Assembly: GCA_040779345.1 (NCBI GenBank)
Contig: JBFONU010000008.1
Location: 124,001 to 188,000 of the forward strand
Length of the DNA: 64,000 nucleotides
Direction: 5' to 3'
From: Thalassotalea_H sp040779345
Lineage (GTDB): Bacteria; Pseudomonadota; Gammaproteobacteria; Enterobacterales; Alteromonadaceae
Shown here: positions 37,787-46,833 of the stretch, one piece after another
How positions within the stretch are numbered: position 1 is the stretch's first letter
Layout of the letters: the number at the start of each line of letters is the position of its first letter
Notes under the pieces: generated by a model
Database searches by the model: none
What the model was told of the DNA's origin: nothing
Seen by the model: the letters and a program-made list of their open reading frames with translations, nothing else
Made by a program: the position numbers and the translations under genes

Positions 37787-37810
37787 AAACGCCTACCAAG
37801 GTAGACGTTT
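37787..37810 (-). terminator. First terminator downstream of tsf
   Basis: AAACGCCTACC (37787-37797) pairs with GGTAGACGTTT (37800-37810), the mismatch becoming G-U in the minus-strand RNA, followed by a run of eight T. Together with the hairpin at 37666-37691 it gives tandem termination of the abundant rpsB-tsf transcript. Confidence 0.8.
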
Positions 37811-37958
37811 ATTTATTAAGCCCTAATAAATAGAGCTTAAATTCAAACCAGTTGGACAAAGAACAAGGCGTTTGAGCTTTTTTATCTTGGCTGCATATGA
37901 CGATATGTAACTAAATAAAAAGCGAATGCAACGACGTTATTTGTTCAAGTAGAACTAA

Positions 37959-38795
37959 TTAAGCTTTAGCAGCTGCGATTTGCGCTTCAACTTCAGCTGC
38001 AAAATCTTCTTCTTTTTTCTCGATACCTTCACCAACTTCTAAACGAACGAAGCTAGAGATAGTGACACCTTTCTCTTTTAAGATGTCACCAACAGTACGC
38101 TTTGGTTCCATAATGAAAGCTTGACCTGTTAAAGAAACTTCACCTGTGAATTTCTTCATACGGCCAGTAACCATTTTTTCAGCGATTTCTTCAGGTTTAC
38201 CTTCGTTCATCGCCATTTCAATTTGGATACGTTTTTCATTGGCAACAACATCAGCAGGTACGTCATCTGGCGTTAAGAATTCTGGCTTGCTTGCAGCAAC
38301 GTGCATTGCAATGTGCTTAAGTGACTCTTCATCACCTTCACCAGCAACAACAACACCGATAGTAGCACCATGCTTGTATGAAGCTAACGTAGTACCTTCA
38401 ACATAAGCGACACGACGAACATTGATGTTTTCACCAATTTTAGTCACTAAAGCAATACGCTCTTCTTCGAACTGTGCTTGAAGTTCTTCAATTGTTGCTT
38501 TTGAAGCCGCAGCTGCGTCTGCAACTTTGTTAGCAAATGCTAAAAAGTTAGCATCTTTTGCTACGAAGTCAGTTTGACAGTTAACTTCAACTAAAGCGCC
38601 ATCTTTAATGATGATTTGACCTTCAGCAGCGATGTTACCTGCTTTTTTAGCCGCTTTTGCTTGACCGTTCTTACGCATGTTTTCGATCGCAAGATCCATG
38701 TCGCCGTCAGCTTCTTGTAATGCTTTTTTACAATCCATCATGCCCGCAGCTGTGCGTTCACGAAGTTCTTTAACCATTGCAGCAGTAATTGCCAT
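37959..38795 (-). CDS. tsf: Translation elongation factor Ts
   Basis: 278 residues (E. coli 283). Nucleotide-exchange factor for EF-Tu. Begins MAITAAMVKELRERTAAGMM with the UBA-like N-terminal domain, and has VNCQTDFVAKDANF, the TDFV motif that contacts EF-Tu. Follows rpsB with a 132-bp gap containing a hairpin. Confidence 0.98.
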   Translation of the reverse strand: MAITAAMVKELRERTAAGMMDCKKALQEADGDMDLAIENMRKNGQAKAAKKAGNIAAEGQIIIKDGALVEVNCQTDFVAKDANFLAFANKVADAAAASKATIEELQAQFEEERIALVTKIGENINVRRVAYVEGTTLASYKHGATIGVVVAGEGDEESLKHIAMHVAASKPEFLTPDDVPADVVANEKRIQIEMAMNEGKPEEIAEKMVTGRMKKFTGEVSLTGQAFIMEPKRTVGDILKEKGVTISSFVRLEVGEGIEKKEEDFAAEVEAQIAAAKA

Positions 38796-38870
38796 GAGTT
38801 AATTCCTCGGTTTTCTGTTATCCCCTTCCATAACGATTTTCCATCATGTTTGGGCATAAATATTAATAAG

Positions 38871-38898
38871 TTGCCACAAAAGCGTACTTCTGTGGCAA
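38871..38898 (-). terminator. Hairpin between rpsB and tsf (partial terminator or attenuator)
   Basis: TTGCCACA (38871-38878) and TGTGGCAA (38891-38898) form an 8-bp stem with a 12-base loop. There is no T run, so transcription should continue into tsf; it may protect or limit the transcript, as intergenic hairpins in rpsB-tsf operons do elsewhere. Confidence 0.5.
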
Positions 38899-38927
38899 GA
38901 GCAAGATAAAACGTTTGCTAGCCGAAA

Positions 38928-39656
38928 TTATTCAGCTTCAACAAAACCGTCTTTTTCAGCTTGTACAACGATGTCTTTTTCACGACCTTCAATGACAGCG
39001 TTAGCTGCAGAGTCTGTGTATAAAGTAATTGCGCGGATCGCATCATCATTACCAGGTACGATGTAATCAACACCATCTGGGTTTGAGTTTGTATCAACTA
39101 CAGATATTACTGGAATACCTAAGTTGTTAGCTTCTTTAATAGAAATGTGCTCGTGATCCGCATCAATGATAAATAAAGCATCAGGTAAACCACCCATGTT
39201 TTTAATACCACCAAGGCTTTTATCAAGCTTTTCCATTTCACGAGTACGCATTAACGCTTCTTTTTTAGTAAGCGCTTCAAAAGTACCGTCAGAGCTTTGA
39301 GACTCTAAGTCTTTTAAACGTTTGATTGATTGACGAACTGTTTTCCAGTTAGTCAACATACCACCTAACCAACGGTGATTAACGTAGAATTGATCACATT
39401 TGATTGCAGCATCTTTAATTGCGTCGCTAGCAGCACGTTTAGTACCTACGAACAAAACTTTACCTTTCTTAGAAGAAACACCTGATAAAAAGGCTAAAGC
39501 TTCATTAAACATTGGAACAGTTTGTTCTAAGTTAATGATATGAACTTTGTCACGAGCACCAAAAATGTAAGTTTTCATTTTTGGATTCCAGTAACGAGTT
39601 TTGTGACCGAAGTGAACACCTGCTTTAAGCATGTCGCGCATTGAAACGTTTGGCAT
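38928..39656 (-). CDS. rpsB: Small ribosomal subunit protein S2
   Basis: 242 residues (E. coli 241). Starts MPNVSMRDMLKAGVHFGHKT and has the conserved YWNPKMKTYIFGARDKVHII and FVNHRW-type YVNHRWLGGMLTNW segments. First gene of the rpsB-tsf operon, with a long leader. Confidence 0.98.
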   Translation of the reverse strand: MPNVSMRDMLKAGVHFGHKTRYWNPKMKTYIFGARDKVHIINLEQTVPMFNEALAFLSGVSSKKGKVLFVGTKRAASDAIKDAAIKCDQFYVNHRWLGGMLTNWKTVRQSIKRLKDLESQSSDGTFEALTKKEALMRTREMEKLDKSLGGIKNMGGLPDALFIIDADHEHISIKEANNLGIPVISVVDTNSNPDGVDYIVPGNDDAIRAITLYTDSAANAVIEGREKDIVVQAEKDGFVEAE

Positions 39657-40001
39657 AATATTTTCCTTTGGGGTTAAGCGTTCATATACCCAATATATTC
39701 GACCCCAACCTCTGTTAATAAACAGCTAGCGAGAGCACCCCGATATATCTTCTAAAGGTATATGTGAATTTATAGTAAGTATCGCTAATCGATACAGTTA
39801 GTCGTTCAACTTAAGCAGTATATTTACTTTTAATGTTAATCAAAAAATAAAATAGCCTAACTTAAATTTAGCGGCGCACTTTATACCATAAAGCACAAGA
39901 TTTAACCACTATTTTTAGTCATAATTTACAAGATAAGGCTAGGTTTATTGTCTAGGGCAAGTTAAAATCGGACATTCATTTATTATTACAGGGTTATATC
40001 T
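39657..40001 (-). promoter_or_regulatory. rpsB leader and promoter region
   Basis: A 345-bp divergent region with no gene. On the minus strand, TATAAA (complement of 39880-39885) is followed by a GC-rich discriminator GTGCGCCGC, the kind found on growth-rate-controlled ribosomal promoters; the -35 is weak. The roughly 220-base leader has short hairpins such as GTATCG/CGATAC (39779-39795). Ribosomal protein S2 represses its own leader in E. coli; whether this leader has that element I cannot tell by eye. Confidence 0.5.
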
Positions 40002-40607
40002 ATGTCTAGCGAGTTATTTTTCATTTACGATTCTCATTGTCCATGGAGTTATGCGGCAACGCCATTAGTGAAAAATATCTGCAATGCTTTTCCTGAGATG
40101 CGTTTACAGTTAATGCATTGTGCTTATTATGATGGTGATAACCATGTAACGGCAAATACTATTGAAGCAGTAGAGTCATTAAGCAAGGTTTCATTTAATC
40201 AAAGTTACTTGGCCACTTTAACCCATAGCAAGGATTCAACCTTAGCAGCCAATCTTCTCACTTGGGTACAACATAAATCGAATAAACATGCGTTACCATT
40301 GTTAGTCGCTATGCAAAAGGCACATTTTGAAGAAGGCAATCCTTTAACAGAAAAAGATACCGTGCAACCACTAATTGATGAATTAAAACTTTCACCGCCA
40401 GCAAAAGCGTTTAAAATTGAAAAGTTAACCAAAGATGCAGAATTTGTTTATCATGATATTGAAGAGTTACAAGAAATTATAGGCACAAAAGCGATACCCG
40501 CACTGCTTTTAGCCCATGACGAAAAGTTAATCCTATTGAATCATAATTTTTATTTAGAATATCCCGAAAAAATAGTCGAAGCGGTCAAAGCTGAGCTTGA
40601 GAAATAA
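40002..40607 (+). CDS. DsbA-family thioredoxin-fold protein with CPWS motif
   Basis: 201 residues without a signal peptide, so probably cytoplasmic. The start LFFIYDSHCPWSYAATPLV has the DsbA/FrnE-like active-site position with a single cysteine (CPWS rather than CxxC), and GTKAIPALLL supplies the cis-proline loop. The helical insert between them is typical of the DsbA superfamily. With one cysteine it may act as a glutathione-dependent monothiol oxidoreductase or a transferase/isomerase like HCCA isomerase kin. Monocistronic, divergent from rpsB. Exact substrate unknown. Confidence 0.75.
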   Translation: MSSELFFIYDSHCPWSYAATPLVKNICNAFPEMRLQLMHCAYYDGDNHVTANTIEAVESLSKVSFNQSYLATLTHSKDSTLAANLLTWVQHKSNKHALPLLVAMQKAHFEEGNPLTEKDTVQPLIDELKLSPPAKAFKIEKLTKDAEFVYHDIEELQEIIGTKAIPALLLAHDEKLILLNHNFYLEYPEKIVEAVKAELEK

Positions 40608-40725
40608 CTAACTCGCCCAGCTTTTAACAACGACTTTATACTAAGGGCTGTTGATCTTTGTTTATAATTTATCCTCAGCCCGAAGGACAATAGCTATTTC
40701 ATAAAAAGGCTAAGGTCTACAAACC

Positions 40726-43296
40726 CTAGTTAAACGTCAATTCACCATTTTCTATCGCGACGCTAATTTTATCCCCTGAAGAAAATTCATTAGACAATAT
40801 TTTATTGGCTAATGGGTTTTCTATCATTTGCTGAATAGATCGTTTTAAAGGTCTAGCACCAAATAAAGGGTCAAAACCTGCTTCTGAAATTAACGCTAGG
40901 GCTTCTTCAGAAACAGTTAACTCAATTCCTCTATCGGCAATCCGACTGGCTAACGAAGAAATTTGAATAGCAGCGATTTCTTGTATTTGTTCAGACAGTA
41001 AAGGATGAAAAACTACTGACTCATCAACCCTATTTATAAATTCAGGTTTAAAATTTTTGCTCACTTCTAACATCACTTGCGCTTTCATCGCTTGGTATTG
41101 ACTATCATCATTAAAACTTTGAATCACATCTGAGCCAATATTCGACGTCATAATGACAACCGTATTTCTAAAGTCTACCGTACGCCCTTGGCCATCGGTT
41201 AAGCGACCGTCATCTAATACTTGCAGTAAAATATTAAACACATCAGGGTGAGCTTTCTCAATTTCATCTAACAAAATCACCGAGTAAGGTTTACGTCTCA
41301 CCGCTTCCGTCAAATAGCCCCCTTCTTCATAACCTACATAACCTGGAGGTGCTCCGACCAAACGAGCAACAGAATGTTTTTCCATAAATTCAGACATATC
41401 TACGCGAATTAAAGCGTCTTCACTATCAAACATAAAATGCGCTAACGCTTTGGTCAACTCAGTTTTACCTACCCCTGTTGGGCCTAAAAACAAGAATGAA
41501 CCTATCGGTTGGTTTGGATCGGAAAGCCCGGCACGAGAGCGTCTTATCGCATTTGACACACAAACTACCGCTTCTGACTGCCCGATAACACGTCGATGTA
41601 AGTTATTTTCCATTTGTAATAACTTATCCCGTTCGCCTTCAAGCATTTTTGACACTGGAATACCCGTTGAGCGACTAAGAACGTCGGCAATTTCAACATC
41701 GGTGACTTTATTTTTTAACAAACTCATTTCTTGCATTTCTGCTTGAGTTGCTAAGTCTAGCTGTTTTTCTAATTCGGGGATCCGACTATATTGTAGCTCT
41801 GCCATGCGGTTTAAGTCACCGCTTCGTCGCGCTGCATCAAGCTCAAGTCTAGCATGTTCTAAATCCGTTTTTATCGCTTGCGTGCCATGAATGGCTGCCT
41901 TTTCAGACGTCCAAACTTCATCAAGTTCATAATATTCATTTTCTAATTCAGTTAACTGCTCAGCGATTAAGGCTGAACGCTTTAATGAGGAATCATCGGT
42001 ATCATCTTCTAATGATTTTTGCTCAAGCTTTAATTGAATAATTTTTCTATCAAGTTTATCTAAGACTTCTGGCTTTGAATCCATTTGAAGTCGAATACTC
42101 GATGCCGACTCATCTATTAAATCAATTGCTTTATCAGGCAGTTGTCTGTCACTGATGTAACGATGTGACAATGTCGCCGCCGCAACAATTGCTGGATCAG
42201 TAATTTCAACATTATGGTGTAATTCATAGCGCTCTTTTAACCCACGTAAAATAGCGATAGTGTCTTCAACACTTGGCTCATCAACTAATACTTTTTGAAA
42301 ACGACGCTCAAGCGCTGCATCTTTTTCAATATATTGGCGATATTCATCGAGTGTCGTTGCGCCAACACAATGTAAATCACCCCGAGCAAGTGCTGGTTTT
42401 AGCATGTTACCGGCATCCATAGCGCCGTCGGTTTTGCCTGCGCCAACCATGGTATGTAATTCATCAATAAATAAAATCACTTGCCCTTCTTCTTTAGCAA
42501 GCTCATTTAGTACGGCCTTTAAGCGCTCTTCAAATTCACCACGATATTTAGCGCCAGCAACCAACGCCCCCATATCGAGTGATAACACACGTTTGTTTTT
42601 TAAGCCTTCTGGCACTTCATGATCGACAATACGTTGCGCTAACCCCTCAGCAATTGCTGTTTTACCCACGCCAGGTTGACCAATAAGTACGGGGTTATTT
42701 TTAGTGCGGCGTTGTAATACTTGAATGGTTCGTCTAATTTCATCATCACGGCCAATAACAGGATCTAATTTCCCTTGTTCAGCTCGCTCTGTTAGATCAA
42801 CAGTAAATTTATCAAGAGCTTGACGTACATCTTCGGCATTTTGAGCATCAACTTTTTGTCCGCCTCGCACATGCTCAATAGCATCTTTAATTCGTTGTTC
42901 AGTTGCCCCAAGCGATTTTAATATTTGTCCAAGTTTACCTTTATCTTCAAGGGCAGCCAGTAAAAATATTTCTGAGGAGATAAACTTATCACCTAATTTT
43001 TGCGCATATTTATCACAAAGATTAAGTAAATTTCCCATGGCTGAAGACAATTGAACGTCGCCACCAGCACCAGAAACTTGTGCTAAGCCACTTATAATGG
43101 TTTCAACTTGGCTTCTTAAAGAGTAAACATCGACACCCGCACTTTTTAATAACGCTAGCGTACTACCATTGTTTTGGTTTAATAACGCTAACATTAAATG
43201 AGCAGGTTCAATGAATTGATGATCTTTCCCTAATGCAATTGATTGTGCATCAGAAATAGCTTCTTGAAATGTTTGAGTAAAACGGTCTAAACGCAT
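40726..43296 (-). CDS. clpB: ATP-dependent disaggregase ClpB
   Basis: 856 residues (E. coli 857). Hsp100 chaperone that solubilises aggregates together with DnaK. N-terminal Clp repeats (MRLDRFTQTFQEAISDAQ), first AAA module with GQPGVGKTAIAEG, the coiled-coil middle domain (about 400-525), and second AAA module with GPTGVGKTELTKA. No ClpP-binding tripeptide loop was seen. A sigma-32-like promoter lies upstream in the gap after pgeF, so heat induction is likely. Confidence 0.98.
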   Translation of the reverse strand: MRLDRFTQTFQEAISDAQSIALGKDHQFIEPAHLMLALLNQNNGSTLALLKSAGVDVYSLRSQVETIISGLAQVSGAGGDVQLSSAMGNLLNLCDKYAQKLGDKFISSEIFLLAALEDKGKLGQILKSLGATEQRIKDAIEHVRGGQKVDAQNAEDVRQALDKFTVDLTERAEQGKLDPVIGRDDEIRRTIQVLQRRTKNNPVLIGQPGVGKTAIAEGLAQRIVDHEVPEGLKNKRVLSLDMGALVAGAKYRGEFEERLKAVLNELAKEEGQVILFIDELHTMVGAGKTDGAMDAGNMLKPALARGDLHCVGATTLDEYRQYIEKDAALERRFQKVLVDEPSVEDTIAILRGLKERYELHHNVEITDPAIVAAATLSHRYISDRQLPDKAIDLIDESASSIRLQMDSKPEVLDKLDRKIIQLKLEQKSLEDDTDDSSLKRSALIAEQLTELENEYYELDEVWTSEKAAIHGTQAIKTDLEHARLELDAARRSGDLNRMAELQYSRIPELEKQLDLATQAEMQEMSLLKNKVTDVEIADVLSRSTGIPVSKMLEGERDKLLQMENNLHRRVIGQSEAVVCVSNAIRRSRAGLSDPNQPIGSFLFLGPTGVGKTELTKALAHFMFDSEDALIRVDMSEFMEKHSVARLVGAPPGYVGYEEGGYLTEAVRRKPYSVILLDEIEKAHPDVFNILLQVLDDGRLTDGQGRTVDFRNTVVIMTSNIGSDVIQSFNDDSQYQAMKAQVMLEVSKNFKPEFINRVDESVVFHPLLSEQIQEIAAIQISSLASRIADRGIELTVSEEALALISEAGFDPLFGARPLKRSIQQMIENPLANKILSNEFSSGDKISVAIENGELTFN

Positions 43297-43350
43297 AAAT
43301 TTTCTCCTACAGCCATATCACTGGACTTACGATTTAATATCACTTAAAAC

Positions 43351-43376
43351 TTATGGGCTTTTTGAAAAAATTCAAG
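43351..43376 (-). promoter_or_regulatory. Heat-shock (sigma-32-type) promoter of clpB
   Basis: On the minus strand CTTGAA (complement of 43371-43376) is followed after 13 bp by CCCATAA (complement of 43351-43357), matching the CTTGAA / CCCCATnT layout of sigma-32 promoters. It lies about 55 bp upstream of the clpB start. A short inverted repeat CTTGATG-TT-CATCAAG (43403-43418) sits upstream of it. Confidence 0.75.
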
Positions 43377-43523
43377 TGCTTTTAGCAGTTAATCAGCACA
43401 AGCTTGATGTTCATCAAGTATTTGTGATGTCATTTTCCTCAGTTATTTTGGCTAGGCTCAGTGGTTAAAATCGTCACTTGTATAAGAAAAGGTATCAAGC
43501 TTAGCAAATATTTATAATAAGAC

Positions 43524-44339
43524 TTATTTGATACAAATAATGGCAGCCATCCGGCCCGTGGTATGTGCTTTTCGGTAGGAGTAATATCGCTCATTCATCG
43601 AATAAGTACAGCCTGAGTTAAGTGAAATATGAGTAACCCCATGCTGCGTTAACATCATAACGGCTATTTGTTGCAGATCAGCTAACCATTTTCCCTTTTT
43701 ATTCGCTTTAAACGCCACTGAAAACCCTGGGTTTAGTTGCTCAAATTGAGTTTTTACTTCATTACCTACCTCAAAATATGCTTGTGTAATACACGGCCCC
43801 AACCATGCATAGATATCTTTGTTATCCGTTAGCATTTTAGTTAATGTTTCATCAATGATCCCAGCAGATAATGGCCGCCAACCAGCATGAATAGCAGCAA
43901 TCTCAGTTCCTACTTTATTTGCTAATAAAATGGGCAAACAATCAGCGGTCATAATAGCGAGTGCAAGCTTGGGAACACGAGTAATTATGGCATCGGCCTG
44001 CAAAGGCACATCACTTATCTTATCAAGTATAACCACATTACTGCCATGAACTTGTTCAAGCCACTGAATGCTGCTGTGTTGTGGCAGATAACTCAACAAA
44101 CATTGTCTATTTTTCGACACTTGAATAGCTTCATCACCAACATGCAACCCTAGATTAAACTCATCAAATGGAGCCATTTTTTGGGCGTTTTGATCTAATA
44201 AAAGCTGATCTTGAGCTATTTTGACCGGTGATAAACGTGTCGTTTGAAATGCCTGTATCGTTTCAACAGGCAATGCAACATCATCAAATGCTGACTTTTT
44301 TTCTCTAAAAAATGCGTTGTTAATAGTCTGGCTGTTCAT
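43524..44339 (-). CDS. pgeF: Purine nucleoside phosphorylase/laccase-domain protein (YfiH, PgeF)
   Basis: 271 residues against about 243 in E. coli YfiH, the extra being a non-conserved N-terminal stretch that overlaps rluD by 20 bp. The copper/zinc-binding landmarks WLEQVHGSNVVIL, IMTADCLPILLANK and AAIHAGWRPL, and the C-terminal CTYSMNERYYSYRKAHTTGR are all present. YfiH/PgeF has been linked to removal of mis-incorporated L-Ser from peptidoglycan precursors and to purine nucleoside phosphorolysis in relatives. A later start inside the frame is possible. Confidence 0.92.
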   Translation of the reverse strand: MNSQTINNAFFREKKSAFDDVALPVETIQAFQTTRLSPVKIAQDQLLLDQNAQKMAPFDEFNLGLHVGDEAIQVSKNRQCLLSYLPQHSSIQWLEQVHGSNVVILDKISDVPLQADAIITRVPKLALAIMTADCLPILLANKVGTEIAAIHAGWRPLSAGIIDETLTKMLTDNKDIYAWLGPCITQAYFEVGNEVKTQFEQLNPGFSVAFKANKKGKWLADLQQIAVMMLTQHGVTHISLNSGCTYSMNERYYSYRKAHTTGRMAAIICIK

Positions 44340-45294
44340 TCAACTTAGAGTCTTCACGAAGAATATTGGTTAATGCCACCATATCTTCAGGGATCTCAGC
44401 ATGCCAAGTCATTTGTTCACCGGTAATAGGATGAAACAACGATAACATTGCTGCATGTAGGGCTTGGCGTTTAAAGTTTTTCAACACTTCCCTTAATTCT
44501 GCCGTCGCATTTTTAGGCGGCCTTGGTCGACCACCATACACAGGATCACCCACTAGTGGGTGAGTAATATGCGCCATATGAACACGAATTTGATGGGTTC
44601 GCCCTGTTTCTAAACGTAAACGTAAACGCGTATGCAAACGAAACTTTTCCATCACTCGATAATGAGTAACTGACGGGCGACCTGAAAAAGTCACGGCCAT
44701 ATGAGTTCGTTTAGTTGCGTGACGACCAATGGGCTCATCAACTAAACCACCCGCTGTCATCACACCACTCGCTATCGCTTCATACTCTCGAGTAATTTCA
44801 CGGGCTTGTAATGACTCAACTAAATTCGTTTGTGCAGCAATTGTTTTTGCAACAACCATTAAACCTGTAGTGTCTTTATCAAGGCGGTGAACAATCCCCG
44901 CACGAGGAACAACATCAACTTGTGGGCAATGATGAAGCAATGCATTAAGCACAGTGCCATCTGGATTACCTGCACCTGGATGAACAACTAAACCCGCTGG
45001 TTTGTTGATCACTAGAATATCATCATCTTCGTAAACGATATTCAAAGCGATATTTTGTGGCTTAAAGCGCTCTTCTGCCTCAACTTGCGTTTCGATAGTT
45101 ATTGTTTCACCACCATACATTTTTTCACGCGCTTTAGTTAAAACATCGCCATTGACTTTAACGTGTCCAGCTAATATCCATTCTTTTAAACGCGAACGAG
45201 AATATTCAGGGAACATTTCAGCAATTGTTTGGTCGAATCGCTTACCTAAACATGATTGTGGAACTATATCTTTGTGTTGAATTATTTCAGCCAT
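44320..45294 (-). CDS. rluD: 23S rRNA pseudouridine 1911/1915/1917 synthase
   Basis: 324 residues (E. coli 326). N-terminal S4 RNA-binding domain (RSRLKEWILAGHVKVNGDVL) and RluA-type catalytic domain with GIVHRLDKDTTGLMVVAKT holding the catalytic Asp; RTHQIRVHMAHITHPLVGDPVYGG follows. Divergent from bamD and overlapping pgeF by 20 bp, the same neighbourhood as in enterics. Confidence 0.97.
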   Translation of the reverse strand: MAEIIQHKDIVPQSCLGKRFDQTIAEMFPEYSRSRLKEWILAGHVKVNGDVLTKAREKMYGGETITIETQVEAEERFKPQNIALNIVYEDDDILVINKPAGLVVHPGAGNPDGTVLNALLHHCPQVDVVPRAGIVHRLDKDTTGLMVVAKTIAAQTNLVESLQAREITREYEAIASGVMTAGGLVDEPIGRHATKRTHMAVTFSGRPSVTHYRVMEKFRLHTRLRLRLETGRTHQIRVHMAHITHPLVGDPVYGGRPRPPKNATAELREVLKNFKRQALHAAMLSLFHPITGEQMTWHAEIPEDMVALTNILREDSKLNEQPDY

Positions 45295-45488
45295 TAAAAT
45301 CTCTATTAATTAGCACTGTGCAAGGTTTGATTGCTAGGTTAGAATGCCAATGCGTATTTTACCTGTTTGGATAATCAATTACACCAAATAATTACATTAG
45401 GTAAATGAAAACAAGTAAACATTTAATTTTAACGAACATACTAATGAGCCAAACGAGTTAGTATTATAACGTAGTGATACCAAGGTCT

Positions 45489-46253
45489 ATGGACAAACTG
45501 ATATTTAAAACAATTTTTTTAGTGCTTTTTTTAACTTTAGCTGGCTGTTCTTCTTCTGACGAAAGTGAACTAGATAAAATACCAGATAAATCAGCCCAAG
45601 CATTATTTACCGATGCCCGTGCGGCATTAGATAGCGGCTTATATAAAAAAGCTATTCAAATACTTTCAGCGATTGATTCACGTTTTCCATTCGGTCCAAT
45701 TTCACACCAAGTGCAATTAGATTTAATTTATGGCTATTATAAAAGTGGCGATTCTGCTCAAGGCATTGCTTTAGCTGATAGATTTTTACGTTTGAATCCT
45801 AACCATGCAAATCTTGATTATATTTATTATATGCGTGCGTTGATCAATCTATCCACCGAAGAAAATCTTTTCCAAGATCTTGCAGGTATTGATCGTTCAG
45901 ACCGAGATCCTACAGGTTCACGTGATGCTTTTAATGATTTAAAAACCATTATTTCTGATCATCCGCAAAGTAAATATGCAGCCGATGCCAGAAAACGCAT
46001 GATTGGAATTAAATCACGTTTGGCGCAATATGAGTTATCTGTTGCACGCTTTTATTTAAAACGTGAAGCTTATGCATCAGCCGCAAATCGTGGTAGATAT
46101 ATTGTTAAATACTTTTCTCCTAGTCATGAAGTTGAGCAAGCTTTAGAAATAATGATTGAGTGTTACGATAAGATGGGCTTAGCTGATTTAAAAGGTAATG
46201 CTAGACAAGTATTAGCAGCTAATTACCCAAATAATAAAATGATTAGTGACTAG
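45489..46253 (+). CDS. bamD: Outer membrane assembly lipoprotein BamD
   Basis: 254 residues from ATG 45489; an in-frame GTG at 45474 is less likely because the Met-Asp-Lys start is the usual signal-peptide N-terminus and AAGG precedes it. The signal peptide ends LAGC, acylated in the outer membrane. The mature part is TPR helices (ALFTDARAALDSGLYKKAIQ, IYYMRALINLS, SKYAADARKRMIGIKSRLAQ) of the essential BamA partner. Divergent from rluD. A short dyad TACTAA/TTAGTA (45439-45463) lies in its promoter region. Confidence 0.95.
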   Translation: MDKLIFKTIFLVLFLTLAGCSSSDESELDKIPDKSAQALFTDARAALDSGLYKKAIQILSAIDSRFPFGPISHQVQLDLIYGYYKSGDSAQGIALADRFLRLNPNHANLDYIYYMRALINLSTEENLFQDLAGIDRSDRDPTGSRDAFNDLKTIISDHPQSKYAADARKRMIGIKSRLAQYELSVARFYLKREAYASAANRGRYIVKYFSPSHEVEQALEIMIECYDKMGLADLKGNARQVLAANYPNNKMISD

Positions 46254-46272
46254 TTACTCACTCATCAAACAA

Positions 46273-46306
46273 CAAAAAATGGCGACTCAGTGAGTCGCCA
46301 TTTTTT
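46273..46306. terminator. Bidirectional terminator between bamD and glnB
   Basis: ATGGCGACTCA (46279-46289) pairs with TGAGTCGCCAT (46291-46301), with six A before and six T after, so it works in both directions for these convergent genes. Confidence 0.92.
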
Positions 46307-46329
46307 ATTCATAATATCTAGCGTATTGA

Positions 46330-46668
46330 TTAAATAGCTTCGGCGTCTTCTTCACCGGTACGAATTCTAATTACTCGTTCAACATCGGTTATAAAAATTT
46401 TACCATCGCCAATTTTACCGGTTTGTGCGGTGTTCATAATAACTTCAATGCAACGTTCAACCGTTTCAGCTTTCACAACAATTTCTAACTTAGCTTTAGG
46501 TAAAAAATCAACCATGTACTCTGCGCCACGATAAAGCTCAGTATGTCCTTTTTGTCGACCAAAACCCTTCACTTCAGACACTGTCATTCCCGTAATGCCA
46601 ATTTCCCCTAGTGCTTCTCTTACATCATCTAATTTAAACGGTTTAATAATGGCTTCAATTTTTTTCAT
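46330..46668 (-). CDS. glnB: Nitrogen regulatory protein P-II
   Basis: 112 residues from ATG 46668 (an upstream in-frame start at 46683 adds five). It senses 2-oxoglutarate and ATP/ADP and relays glutamine status by uridylylation of Y51, which is present in the T-loop GHTELYRGAEYMVDF. The sequence MKKIEAIIKPFKLDDVREAL and ...GDGKIFITDVERVIRIRTGE closely follow E. coli GlnB. No amtB is adjacent, which favours GlnB over GlnK. Confidence 0.93.
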   Translation of the reverse strand: MKKIEAIIKPFKLDDVREALGEIGITGMTVSEVKGFGRQKGHTELYRGAEYMVDFLPKAKLEIVVKAETVERCIEVIMNTAQTGKIGDGKIFITDVERVIRIRTGEEDAEAI

Positions 46669-46833
46669 GATATGGCTCATCAATAATTAACAACAGCAGA
46701 TATTGCTATTGTACACAATTGATTATAGAAATAAATTCTAAGTTCAACTAATAAAGTTTATCCATTGTTTTTAAGAGTTTGTTACACTATCAGGGGATTA
46801 TTTAACACGCTTGTAAATGCGATAGGAAAAAAA

